DNA of 64,000 nucleotides, taken from NCBI GenBank assembly GCA_033763575.1, contig JANRKF010000026.1, forward strand, positions 1 to 64,000, given 5' to 3'. Source of the DNA: JANRKF01 sp033763575. Lineage in GTDB: Bacteria; Pseudomonadota; Alphaproteobacteria; Rickettsiales; SXRF01. The position numbers and the translations under genes were made by a program. The notes beneath the pieces were generated by a model. The model was not told the DNA's origin. It was given only the letters and a program-made list of their open reading frames with translations, and searched no databases. Shown here one piece after another: positions 31,616 to 39,386 of this stretch (position 1 is the stretch's first letter; every line of letters begins with the position of its first letter).

Positions 31616-34098
31616 CCGACCACCACATTCACAATCCGGTTCGGCACCACCACAATTTTTTTCACCTGTTTATCCCCTAGCGCATCCTTGACCTGTTGCA
31701 AATCAAAAACGCGAGCCTCCGTTTCCTCTCTCGGCAGGTCTTTGGGGAGATCCAGCGTGGTTTTCATCTTGCCGTTGATTTGCACGGCGATCGTCACCGA
31801 ATCGTCGACCAGAAGCGCCTTGTCGGCCACCGGCCATGGGCGCGTCGATAGCATATCGGTATGGCCAAGCGCCTGCCAGCATTCTTCCGCGATGTGCGGC
31901 AGGAAAGGAGACAGCAGGTGCAGCGCCACCTCCACCCCTTCACGGTCGGGCGATTTTTCCAGCGCGTTGGTCAATTCCCGGATGCGGGCGATGGCTTTGT
32001 TGAAATGGAATTTTTCAATATCGTCCGTCACCGCAGCGATGGTTTTGTGAGTCAATTTTTTAATGTCCCCGCTATCCGACGCGGAAGATTCCTTCGCAGA
32101 TTGCACCAGCTTCCACAGCCGGTTCAGATAACGCCATGCGCCCTCGATACCGGCATCCGTCCATTCCAGATCCCGCTCCGGCGGGGAATCAGAAAGCATG
32201 AACAGCCGCGCCGCATCCGCCCCGTAAGTGCTCATCATCGCGCGCGGGTCCACCGTGTTTTTCTTGGATTTGCTCATCTTCTCGCTGCGGCCCACTGCCA
32301 CGTCCTCACCCTTGGCACGGGCTTCTGCCGCCTCTTCCAGCGAAAGCCATTTCCCCTCGGAGTTCTTATAGGTTTCATGGCAGATCATGCCCTGGGTTTC
32401 CAGCCGCTTGAACGGCTCCTCCATTTCAAGCTGGCCACAAGCCTTCAGCGCCCGGGTGAAAAAGCGCGAATAGAGCAAATGCAGCACCGCATGTTCAATG
32501 CCGCCAATATAACAATCCACCGGCAGCCAGTAATTGAGTGATTTGGAGTGCAGCGGCTCTTCGGAAGGCATCGAAGCGAAACGGGAGAAATACCAGCTGG
32601 ATTCAAAGAACGTGTCGAACGTATCTGTCTCCCGCCGGGCTTGCTTGCCGCAAGCGGGGCAGGGAGTGTGTTTCCATGTCGGGTGGTGCTCCAGCGGGTT
32701 GCCGGGCTTATCAAACGTCACATCCTTAGGCAATTCGACCGGCAATTGCTCCTCCGGCACCGGCACGATTCCACACGCCTCGCAGTGAATAATCGGAATC
32801 GGGCAGCCCCAATAGCGCTGGCGGGAAATGCCCCAGTCACGCAGGCGGTAATTGGTTTTGGCCGTGCCCACACCCACCGCTTCCAGCGCCGCCAGCATGC
32901 GTTTTTTGGCCGCCGCCACGTCCATCCCGTTTAAGAAATCGGAATTAATCATCACGCCGTCGCCAGTATAGGCTTCAGCCAGCGGCTCAGACCCTCCTGC
33001 TACTACAGGAATAATCGGCAGGTTATATTTGGTGGCAAATTCAAAATCCCGCTCATCATGCGCCGGGCAGGCAAAAATCGCGCCGGTGCCGTAATCCATC
33101 AGCACGAAATTGGCGACATAAAGCGGCACCTCCCGCCCGTCAAACGGATGCACTATTTTCAGGCCGGTATCGAAGCCCTTTTTCTCGGCCTTTTCGATGG
33201 CTTCTTCGGAGGTGCCGATACGCTGGCACTCGGCAATGAAAGCAGAGAGTTCGGAGTTCCGAGTTCCGAGTTCGGCAGCAAGCGGATGACCCGGCGAGAC
33301 GGCGCAAAACGACATACCAAAGAGCGTTTCTGGGCGGGTGGTATAAATTTTCAATGTTTTGCATTCTTGCAACTCGCAACCAGCAACTTGCAACTCAAGC
33401 ATCGCCCCTTGCGATTTACCGATCCAGCGCTCCTGCATGATGCGCACTTTTTCCGGCCATTCCTTGAGCGTGTCCAGCCCCGAAAGCAAATCCTCGGCAT
33501 AATCGGAAATGCGCAAGAACCACTGAGAAAGTTTCCGACGCTCCACCAGCGCACCGCTGCGCCAGCCGCGCCCGTCGATCACCTGCTCGTTGGCGAGCAC
33601 CGTGTTATCCACCGGGTCCCAGTTCACCTCGGCTTCCTTGCGATACGCCAGGCCCGCTTGCAGAAACTTCAGGAAAAAGGTTTGTTCGTGTTTGTAATAA
33701 TCCGGGCTGCAGGTGGCCAGCTCGCGTGACCAATCATAAGAAAGGCCAATGAGTTTCAACTGCTCGCGCATGGTGGCGATGTTCTGGAAGGTCCAATCCC
33801 CCGGGTGGGAGTTATTTTGAATCGCGGCGTTTTCCGCCGGAAGGCCGAATGCATCCCAGCCCATCGGATGCAGCACGTTGAAGCCCTGCATGCGCTTGGC
33901 GCGCGCCACCACATCGCCTAACGTATAGTTCCGCACATGGCCCATATGAATGTTGCCGGAAGGGTAGGGAAACATTTCCAGCACATAGTACTTAGGTTTG
34001 CCGGCATCTTCGCGGGCTTTAAAACTTTCGTTTTTTTCCCACAGTTTCTGCCATTTGGCCTCAGCCTCACGAAAATGGTAGCGCGCTGCATCCGACAT
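31612..34098 (-). CDS. leuS: Leucyl-tRNA synthetase, two heptamer insertions
   Basis: 828 residues, class Ia. HIGH motif as GNIHMGHVRNYTLGD, KMSKS as EKMSKSKKNTVDP, and the zinc-like insert CEACGIVP...CPACGKQ. The editing (CP1) domain starts TTRPETLFGMSF. Two stretches are array-derived: VAGCELQEC just before KIYTTRPETL, and LGTRNSELS between HPLAAE and AFIAEC. Both frame the first part of the editing domain rather than its catalytic threonine-rich or aspartate motifs. Overlaps lptE by 4 nt and DUF3576 by 1 nt. Confidence 0.96.
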   Translation of the reverse strand: MSDAARYHFREAEAKWQKLWEKNESFKAREDAGKPKYYVLEMFPYPSGNIHMGHVRNYTLGDVVARAKRMQGFNVLHPMGWDAFGLPAENAAIQNNSHPGDWTFQNIATMREQLKLIGLSYDWSRELATCSPDYYKHEQTFFLKFLQAGLAYRKEAEVNWDPVDNTVLANEQVIDGRGWRSGALVERRKLSQWFLRISDYAEDLLSGLDTLKEWPEKVRIMQERWIGKSQGAMLELQVAGCELQECKTLKIYTTRPETLFGMSFCAVSPGHPLAAELGTRNSELSAFIAECQRIGTSEEAIEKAEKKGFDTGLKIVHPFDGREVPLYVANFVLMDYGTGAIFACPAHDERDFEFATKYNLPIIPVVAGGSEPLAEAYTGDGVMINSDFLNGMDVAAAKKRMLAALEAVGVGTAKTNYRLRDWGISRQRYWGCPIPIIHCEACGIVPVPEEQLPVELPKDVTFDKPGNPLEHHPTWKHTPCPACGKQARRETDTFDTFFESSWYFSRFASMPSEEPLHSKSLNYWLPVDCYIGGIEHAVLHLLYSRFFTRALKACGQLEMEEPFKRLETQGMICHETYKNSEGKWLSLEEAAEARAKGEDVAVGRSEKMSKSKKNTVDPRAMMSTYGADAARLFMLSDSPPERDLEWTDAGIEGAWRYLNRLWKLVQSAKESSASDSGDIKKLTHKTIAAVTDDIEKFHFNKAIARIRELTNALEKSPDREGVEVALHLLSPFLPHIAEECWQALGHTDMLSTRPWPVADKALLVDDSVTIAVQINGKMKTTLDLPKDLPREETEARVFDLQQVKDALGDKQVKKIVVVPNRIVNVVVG
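33247..33274. repeat. Heptamer array inside leuS (GAGTTCG/C x4)
   Basis: GAGTTCG, GAGTTCC, GAGTTCC, GAGTTCG, four exact 7-nt steps, translated on the minus strand as LGTRNSELS. Confidence 0.92.
33369..33396. repeat. Heptamer array inside leuS (GCAACTC x4)
   Basis: GCAACTC, GCAACCA, GCAACTT, GCAACTC. Same word family as the hisF array at 47201-47228. Confidence 0.92.
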
Positions 34099-34610
34099 TA
34101 CTTGTTGCCCGCCGCGATCTTGAGTTCACGGGCGCGGGTGAGGATGGTGTCTTCCAGCGCACGCGCCAGCTTGTCATCCACCGCCTGGTCGCGCCAGCTG
34201 CCCTTGGTGAGTTTCTGTTTGAAGAGCTGGATGCGCACGCCGTCGGCGCGCAACGTTTTATCCAGAATAATCGCCGTCACTTTGAAACGCTCACCCGGCG
34301 TTTTCGGGTCTTCATACCAGTCGGTGATGATGGTGCCGCCAAAAGGATCGGCAGAGGTGAGAGGCATGAAGGAAATGGTGTCGAGCGTCGCCCGCCATAA
34401 ATAGCTGTTCACGCCAATCACACCGCCGGAAGAGGATTCCTTGTCGCCGCCGCCAAACTCAAATAATCCGCCCGGCCCGGTGAGCTTGCCGCGGCTTTCG
34501 CGCTGCGCATCCTCCCTATCAAGCGGCTTGCCGGCCGGTTCGGTCTTGATGTCGCTGTCGCAGGCAACAAGAATCAATAGAAGAAAACAAGAGGAAACAA
34601 GGCGTTTCAT
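34098..34610 (-). CDS. DUF3576 lipoprotein
   Basis: 170 residues. Signal peptide ending in the lipobox LILVAC, then a low-complexity linker and the conserved domain GVNSYLWRATLDTISFMPLTSADPFGGTIITDWY...RFKVTAIILDKTLRADGVR. This is the DUF3576 family, fixed upstream of leuS in alphaproteobacteria; an envelope role is likely from its lipid anchor and neighbours but not demonstrated. Start at 34610 has AAGGG 6 nt upstream. TAATG junction with leuS. Confidence 0.88.
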   Translation of the reverse strand: MKRLVSSCFLLLILVACDSDIKTEPAGKPLDREDAQRESRGKLTGPGGLFEFGGGDKESSSGGVIGVNSYLWRATLDTISFMPLTSADPFGGTIITDWYEDPKTPGERFKVTAIILDKTLRADGVRIQLFKQKLTKGSWRDQAVDDKLARALEDTILTRARELKIAAGNK

Positions 34611-34651
34611 GGGCATCCCTTTCATAGTAAGGGCCGCAGTATAGCAAAGAA

Positions 34652-34677
34652 AAAGGGCGGTGCAAGCACCGCCCTTT
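34652..34677 (-). terminator. Rho-independent terminator of the porin gene
   Basis: 12-bp stem AAAGGGCGGTGC / GCACCGCCCTTT with a 2-nt loop, followed on the minus strand by TTTTTCTTT. It lies 28 nt after the porin stop codon. The strongest terminator in the window. Confidence 0.92.
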
Positions 34678-34704
34678 CCTTTATCAAGCAGACTTTCTAA
34701 GTGA

Positions 34705-35832
34705 TTAGAAAGCGAGCTGGGTACCAGCAATGAACACCGTAGCGTCATTGTCGTTCGCCGTACCGGTAGCGTTGTCAAACTCAACAAAGCTAACTTCCGC
34801 GTATGGAGTCAGGCCCGGAGCAAGTTTGTAGTCTACGCCAACCGAGAGGTTGTCGAATTCGTTTTCGGTAGCACCGTTATCGAATTCGCTGTTCAGGTAG
34901 GTCACCGAAGCACCGAACGGACCGTACTCATAGGCGCCGCCCAGAGTCCAGTACATGGTGTCTTCGTCAGACGCGGTGCTGGTCAGCTGGAGGCTATCAC
35001 CCCAAGAACCGTACGAACCAGCGAGGCTGAAGCCCATGTAAGCAACTTTCGCGCCTGCGTTCCAGGTGCGGAGGTCTTCGCGGGTGGTCACTTCGGAATC
35101 ACCGAATTCACCAGTCACCGCAGCAGCTACGCCGAAATCACCGAATTTGTTATCATAGTTGATACCGCCAACGAAAACGTTTTCAGCTTCGTTGTTGTTA
35201 TCAGCGCGGCTGATGCCCGTACCACGATCGTTGCCGGTGCTATCGAACAGGTAGCTAACACCTGCCTGGAAGCCCATGAAACGCGGGGTGTAGTAGGTCA
35301 CTTTGTTGATGGCTTCTTGCGATTCATCACCAAATTGGGTTGCACCGTAATCCAGGATCAGATCCGGGGTTGCGATGGTGCTGCCCGTGGTAGCGCTCAT
35401 GAAGTAGTTGAAGTCGCCGTCGATACCGCCGGTAGCGCGAGCGATGCGGGAAGCATCAACTTTCATCGTGCTGGCCGCGCCGTAGTTCGAACCACCTTCT
35501 AAACGGCCCCATGCACCATCGAGGTACACGTAGCTTTTGCCAACTTGATCATTTTCGTTGTCAGCATCATCGGTGTTGGACACATCGAGAACGATTTCAC
35601 CGCCGTAGCCGAGGCCAGCATCGGTTTTCGCATCGATTTTGATCGACAGATCGGTTTCAGTTTTGAACGCGCCCGAACGGAGGTTCGTATCGCGATCTTC
35701 GCTAACGATGCCAACTTGGAAGTCAGACACGCCACCGAGGGTCACTTTAGGGGTTTCGCCAGCGAATGCAGCACCTGCGAAGAGGGCAGCAGTACCAACG
35801 AGAACCGTTGAACCGAGAAGAATTTTTTTCAT
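34705..35832 (-). CDS. Gram-negative outer-membrane porin
   Basis: 375 residues. Sec signal peptide MKKILLGSTVLVGTAALFAGAAFA, cleaved before GETPKVTL. Alternating amphipathic strands, acidic loops and a C-terminal phenylalanine (VFIAGTQLAF) mark a 16-strand trimeric porin. The pattern GGVSDFQVGI near the start and KVTYYTPRFMGFQAGVSYLF matches alphaproteobacterial porins. Codon choice looks restricted, as in highly expressed genes. It stands alone with its own promoter and terminator. Confidence 0.92.
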   Translation of the reverse strand: MKKILLGSTVLVGTAALFAGAAFAGETPKVTLGGVSDFQVGIVSEDRDTNLRSGAFKTETDLSIKIDAKTDAGLGYGGEIVLDVSNTDDADNENDQVGKSYVYLDGAWGRLEGGSNYGAASTMKVDASRIARATGGIDGDFNYFMSATTGSTIATPDLILDYGATQFGDESQEAINKVTYYTPRFMGFQAGVSYLFDSTGNDRGTGISRADNNNEAENVFVGGINYDNKFGDFGVAAAVTGEFGDSEVTTREDLRTWNAGAKVAYMGFSLAGSYGSWGDSLQLTSTASDEDTMYWTLGGAYEYGPFGASVTYLNSEFDNGATENEFDNLSVGVDYKLAPGLTPYAEVSFVEFDNATGTANDNDATVFIAGTQLAF

Positions 35833-35880
35833 AGTATTATTCCCTTTAAAGTTAAAAATCTACAAGCCAGCCTTTTGTAT

Positions 35881-35886
35881 ATTATA
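35881..35886 (-). promoter_or_regulatory. Porin promoter, perfect TATAAT -10 box
   Basis: Minus-strand TATAAT about 49 nt upstream of the porin ATG. The -35 box is not clear. GCCAGC upstream and GCTGGC downstream of the box could fold across it. AAGGGA near the ATG is the likely ribosome binding site. Confidence 0.55.
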
Positions 35887-36114
35887 AGAGCTGGCCTGCT
35901 CTAGGACACAGAAGACACGAATGACCTCTGCACTTACCTGGGCAAAGTTATTGTCCAAACCCACCCCCCTTGCAAGCCGTAACCTGTTTTTTAGGCAAAA
36001 ACGGAAGGGCTTTTCCCCCTGATGTTGCAATTGGGCAACAAAAACGGTCGAAAAGGCTGTTTTTTTAATAGTTTATTAATTGAATAATTCCCCCATTACG
36101 GCTATTTCCGTCGC

Positions 36115-36861
36115 ATGGAAACACTCGACCACATCCGCCGCACCATCAAAGAAAATCAGGCGAAATCCGCTATGGCCGCTGATGACGCCATCCTGCTCGG
36201 TGCCAGCAAGGGGCAGGGGGCAGAGGTTATTGAAGCCTTTATCCAAAATGGCCTCACCCATTTCGGTGAAAACCGGGTGCAGGAAGCCGCCGACAAATGG
36301 CCAGCGCTTAAGGAACGCCACCCCGGCGTCACGCTCCACCTGATCGGCCCGCTCCAAACCAACAAGGTGGGCGATGCGCTTTCTTTGTTTGACGTGATCC
36401 AAACGCTCGACAGGCCGAAGCTCGCCGAGGCGATTGCGAAGGAATTGAAGAAAGAGGAATTGAAGAATTGGGGAACTGAAGAATTGAAGAAATGGAGAAC
36501 TGAAGAATTGAAGAAAAAAAACAAAAACATTCCTCAATTCCTCAATTCCTCAATTCCACGGCCTGCCTTCTATATTCAAGTCAATACCGGTGAAGAACCC
36601 CAGAAATCGGGGGTCGCGCCGAAAGACGCGCCGGAATTCATCCGCTATTGCCGCGAATTAAAACTGAACGTGGCGGGGCTGATGTGTGTACCGCCAACGA
36701 GCGACATGCCCGCGCCGCATTTTGCATTGCTCAGGAAACTGGCGATGGAAAACGGTCTGCTCGAACTCAGCATGGGAATGAGCGGCGATTATGAAACGGC
36801 GATTCGGATGGGATCAACCTGCGTGAGGGTAGGGACGGCGCTGTTCGGCGAGCGCGCTTAA
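36115..36861 (+). CDS. YggS family PLP homeostasis protein, with 39-residue octamer-array insertion
   Basis: 248 residues. PLP-binding lysine is Lys32 in LLGASKGQ; HFGENRVQEAADKW and HLIGPLQTNKV are family hallmarks, as is the end SMGMSGDYETAIRMGSTCVRVGTALFG. Residues about 111-149 (LKKEELKNWGTEELKKW... to NKNIPQFLNSSIPR) have no place in the family and come from a GAATTGAA/TTCCTCAA hairpin array. The insertion lies between the third and fourth barrel units (QTLDR and FYIQVN), so the barrel may tolerate it as an external helical hairpin. Confidence 0.92.
   Translation: METLDHIRRTIKENQAKSAMAADDAILLGASKGQGAEVIEAFIQNGLTHFGENRVQEAADKWPALKERHPGVTLHLIGPLQTNKVGDALSLFDVIQTLDRPKLAEAIAKELKKEELKNWGTEELKKWRTEELKKKNKNIPQFLNSSIPRPAFYIQVNTGEEPQKSGVAPKDAPEFIRYCRELKLNVAGLMCVPPTSDMPAPHFALLRKLAMENGLLELSMGMSGDYETAIRMGSTCVRVGTALFGERA
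36444..36558. repeat. Octamer hairpin array inside yggS (GAATTGAA family)
   Basis: Left arm alternates GAATTGAA/GAACTGAA and AATGGAGA steps; right arm is TTCCTCAA repeated, opposite orientation, after an A-rich spacer. Same family and overall design as 8017-8130 and 44076-44152. Confidence 0.92.
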
Positions 36862-37217
36862 ACCGGAAGCTTGCTGGCTTCCTCATATTTCCCGGTAGCC
36901 GCCGCAAACAGATTCTGGCCGACATCCTTGCCAGTTTCATCTTCGATAATGCTATTGGCAATCGAGGCCAAAAGCCCGACCGGCCCACCAAATAACGTGT
37001 TGCCAACAATTTTAGCGCCGGTGGAAATCGTATCTCCGGTCAGCTCACGGTAAATGGTGGAAACGCCGGGGATATGCTGGAGCGGATTGATGATGTCGAG
37101 AAAATCGGCAAAGCTCGAAAAGAAATCATTATTGACAATTTCGGGAGCTTTCGGAGCTTTCGTCTGGTAAGGCGAAAGCGAGCGTGACTCAGGATGAATG
37201 GTAATGGATGTGGTCAT
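36858..37217 (-). CDS. Conserved alphaproteobacterial hypothetical protein
   Basis: 119 residues. A conserved-looking core FADFLDIINPLQHIPGVSTIYRELTGDTIS is followed by a weakly hydrophobic, glycine-rich segment (GNTLFGGPVGLLASIANSIIED) and TGKDVGQNLFAAATG. I recall similar unnamed proteins in other alphaproteobacteria, with no known function. It is convergent with yggS (4-nt overlap) and lies downstream of atpC beyond a repeat array; no clear ribosome binding site precedes the ATG. Confidence 0.7.
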   Translation of the reverse strand: MTTSITIHPESRSLSPYQTKAPKAPEIVNNDFFSSFADFLDIINPLQHIPGVSTIYRELTGDTISTGAKIVGNTLFGGPVGLLASIANSIIEDETGKDVGQNLFAAATGKYEEASKLPV

Positions 37218-37264
37218 GCCATTTGTAGAAGCAAGGGGCGTGCCACATAGGAAAGGGGGTCTCT

Positions 37265-37328
37265 GGGTCGCTAGGTTGCTTGGTCGCTAGGAAAACCAAG
37301 AGACCTAGAAACCTAGAGACTAAGCGAC
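37265..37328. repeat. Hairpin array at the atpC 3' end (CCTAG/GTCGCT family)
   Basis: GGTCGCTAGGTTGCTTGGTCGCTAGG on one side and CCAAGAGACCTAGAAACC...GAGAC on the other, in roughly 7-8-nt steps with inverted arms. It contains the atpC stop codon and may end the atp transcript. Confidence 0.8.
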
Positions 37329-37574
37329 TGCTTCTGCGCTATCGGCCAATATTACGCATTTTTCAGGCGTCACCTCGGCAATGCCGCCGGACACCTGGAT
37401 GGTGCGCGTCTGGCCACCGGCCAGCTCGATCGTCACCGCGCCTTCGCGGATGGTGGAAACAAACGGCGCGTGGCCCGGCAATACGCCAAACTCACCCAGC
37501 GCGCCGGGGATTTGCACCTGTGCAATCTCGCCTTCAAAAAAGATTTTTTCCGGAGTGATGAGCTGTAGTTTCAT
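37320..37574 (-). CDS. atpC: ATP synthase F1 subunit epsilon, short form
   Basis: 84 residues: only the N-terminal beta-sandwich (KLQLITPEKIFFEGEIAQVQIPGALGEFGVLPGHAPFVSTIREG, then IQVSGGIAEVTPEKCVILADSA). The C-terminal helical hairpin that inhibits ATPase activity in many bacteria is absent. The stop lies exactly where a repeat array begins, so truncation by the array is possible; short epsilon subunits also exist naturally. It follows an unrecognised 90-codon gene by 11 nt. Confidence 0.9.
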   Translation of the reverse strand: MKLQLITPEKIFFEGEIAQVQIPGALGEFGVLPGHAPFVSTIREGAVTIELAGGQTRTIQVSGGIAEVTPEKCVILADSAEAVA

Positions 37575-37585
37575 AATATTTATTC

Positions 37586-37858
37586 CTACAAAGGCCTGCC
37601 TGAAAACATTTGAGAAGCTTGTGCCAATAATTCTGTATGTGGTGGCGTGGTTTCAATGCCCGTAGCCTGCAATGCTCCTTTAAGTCTTTCCACCGTAATC
37701 TCGGCATTCAGAATTCTAGTACTACCGTCATATTGCGCAAAGACCGAAGCATCACGGATAGCATCCACAAGAATTTGGCTATCACCGCCGCCATTTGAAA
37801 GCGACACAACAATACAACCTGGTTTATTTGATTTCTTACATGTAATTTCAACAGCCAT
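37586..37858 (-). CDS. Unrecognised 90-aa protein inserted between atpD and atpC
   Basis: Starts MAVEITCKKSNKPG with a strong ribosome binding site (AAAGGAG) 7 nt upstream, which supports a real gene. Contains VVSLSNGGGDSQILVDAIRDASV and AEITVERLKGALQATGIE; no membrane segment or known motif. It has a visibly lower G+C than atpD. I know of no standard atp operon member like it. It is 10 nt after atpD and 11 nt before atpC, so it must be cotranscribed. Confidence 0.7.
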   Translation of the reverse strand: MAVEITCKKSNKPGCIVVSLSNGGGDSQILVDAIRDASVFAQYDGSTRILNAEITVERLKGALQATGIETTPPHTELLAQASQMFSGRPL

Positions 37859-37868
37859 ATATGCTCCT

Positions 37869-39296
37869 TTACGCAACTTCCGCCGCCATTTTCTTCGCTT
37901 TCGCCATCGCCTCGTCGATACCGCCGACCATGTAGAACGCCGCTTCCGGCAGATCGTCATATTTGCCTTCGCAAATGCCTTTGAAGCCGGCGATCGTATC
38001 GGCGAGCGCCACCAGCTTACCCGGCGAGCCGGTGAAAATTTCCGCCACATGGAACGGCTGCGACAGGAAGCGCTGGATTTTACGGGCGCGTGCCACCACC
38101 TGCTTATCTTCTTCCGACAGCTCGTCCATACCGAGAATCGCGATGATATCCTGCAGCGATTTATAGGTCTGAAGCACGCGCTGCACTTCACGCGCTACGT
38201 TGTAATGCTCTTCACCGATCACCGCCGGGTCAAGCACGCGGCTGGTCGAATCGAGCGGATCCACCGCCGGATAAATACCAAGCTCCGCGATCTGGCGGGA
38301 AAGTACCGTGGTGGCGTCAAGGTGGGCAAACGAGGTCGCCGGTGCCGGATCGGTCAGATCATCCGCCGGTACATACACAGCCTGCACCGAAGTAATCGAA
38401 CCTTTTTTGGTCGAGGTAATGCGTTCCTGCATCTGCCCCATGTCGGTAGCAAGCGTCGGCTGGTAGCCCACCGCCGAAGGAATGCGGCCAAGCAGCGCCG
38501 ACACTTCCGAACCGGCCTGCGTGAAGCGGAAAATATTATCGACGAAGAATAATACGTCCTGGCCTTCCTGGTCGCGGAAATATTCGGCCTGGGTGAGGCC
38601 GGTGAGCGCCACGCGCGCACGCGCGCCCGGAGGTTCATTCATCTGGCCATACACAAGCGACACCTTGGATTTGGTTGGATCTTCGAGATTGATCACACCC
38701 GATTCCATCATCTCGTGGTAGAGATCGTTACCTTCGCGGGTACGCTCGCCCACGCCGGCGAATACCGAGAAACCGCCATGCGCCTTCGCGATGTTGTTGA
38801 TGAGTTCCATGATGAGAACGGTTTTGCCTACGCCCGCGCCGCCGAACAAACCAATTTTACCGCCCTTTGCGTAAGGCGCGAGGAGATCCACCACCTTGAT
38901 GCCGGTCACGAGAATTTCGGTTTTGGTCGATTGCTCGACAAATTCCGGCGCTTTCGCATGAATCGGCGCCGTCTGCTTGTTGCCAATCGGCCCGCGCTCG
39001 TCGATCGGTTCACCGATGACGTTCATGATGCGCCCCAGCGTCTCACGGCCCACCGGCACCGAAATCGGCGCGCCCAGGTCTGATACTTCCTGCCCGCGGG
39101 TGAGGCCGTCGGTCGAGTCCATCGCAATGGCGCGCACTTCGTTTTCGCCCAGATGCTGCGCCACTTCCAGCACCAGCGTCTTGCCGTCATTGGTGGTGGT
39201 GAGCGCGTTTAAAATCGACGGAAGTTTACCCGCCGGGAATTTCACGTCGATCACCGCACCGATCACCTGAGTGATAATACCGTTATTTGTAGCCAT
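37869..39296 (-). CDS. atpD: ATP synthase F1 subunit beta
   Basis: 475 residues from MATNNGIITQVIGAVIDVKF, with AAGGAGAAG upstream. Walker A GGAGVGKTVLI, the catalytic glutamate in GVGERTREGNDLYHEM, DELSEEDKQVVARARKIQRFLSQPF near the C-terminus. No insertion; normal length. Catalytic subunit of the F1 hexamer. A longer open frame reaches into the upstream double-hairpin element and is not supported. Confidence 0.97.
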   Translation of the reverse strand: MATNNGIITQVIGAVIDVKFPAGKLPSILNALTTTNDGKTLVLEVAQHLGENEVRAIAMDSTDGLTRGQEVSDLGAPISVPVGRETLGRIMNVIGEPIDERGPIGNKQTAPIHAKAPEFVEQSTKTEILVTGIKVVDLLAPYAKGGKIGLFGGAGVGKTVLIMELINNIAKAHGGFSVFAGVGERTREGNDLYHEMMESGVINLEDPTKSKVSLVYGQMNEPPGARARVALTGLTQAEYFRDQEGQDVLFFVDNIFRFTQAGSEVSALLGRIPSAVGYQPTLATDMGQMQERITSTKKGSITSVQAVYVPADDLTDPAPATSFAHLDATTVLSRQIAELGIYPAVDPLDSTSRVLDPAVIGEEHYNVAREVQRVLQTYKSLQDIIAILGMDELSEEDKQVVARARKIQRFLSQPFHVAEIFTGSPGKLVALADTIAGFKGICEGKYDDLPEAAFYMVGGIDEAMAKAKKMAAEVA

Positions 39297-39317
39297 CGTT
39301 TTCTTCTCCTTCTTGAA

Positions 39318-39380
39318 CCCCGCACTTGTTGCGGGGTCTGGTCTCGTTATTAATGTACCTGACCCCGCCATGCGGCGGGG
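39318..39380. repeat. Double-hairpin palindromic element between atpG and atpD
   Basis: CCCCGCACTTGTTGCGGGG (39318-39336) and CCCCGCCATGCGGCGGGG (39363-39380), spaced by TCTGGT...CCTGA. Fills the interval just upstream of the atpD ribosome binding site and ends 6 nt from the atpG stop. Confidence 0.9.
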
Positions 39381-39386
39381 CTTATG

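Noticed and set aside
37869..39371. Longer AtpD with an N-terminal MAGSGTLITRPDPATSAG extension
   Set aside because: The extension is the translation of the double-hairpin element; the ATG at 39296 has its own AAGGAG and matches the family start.
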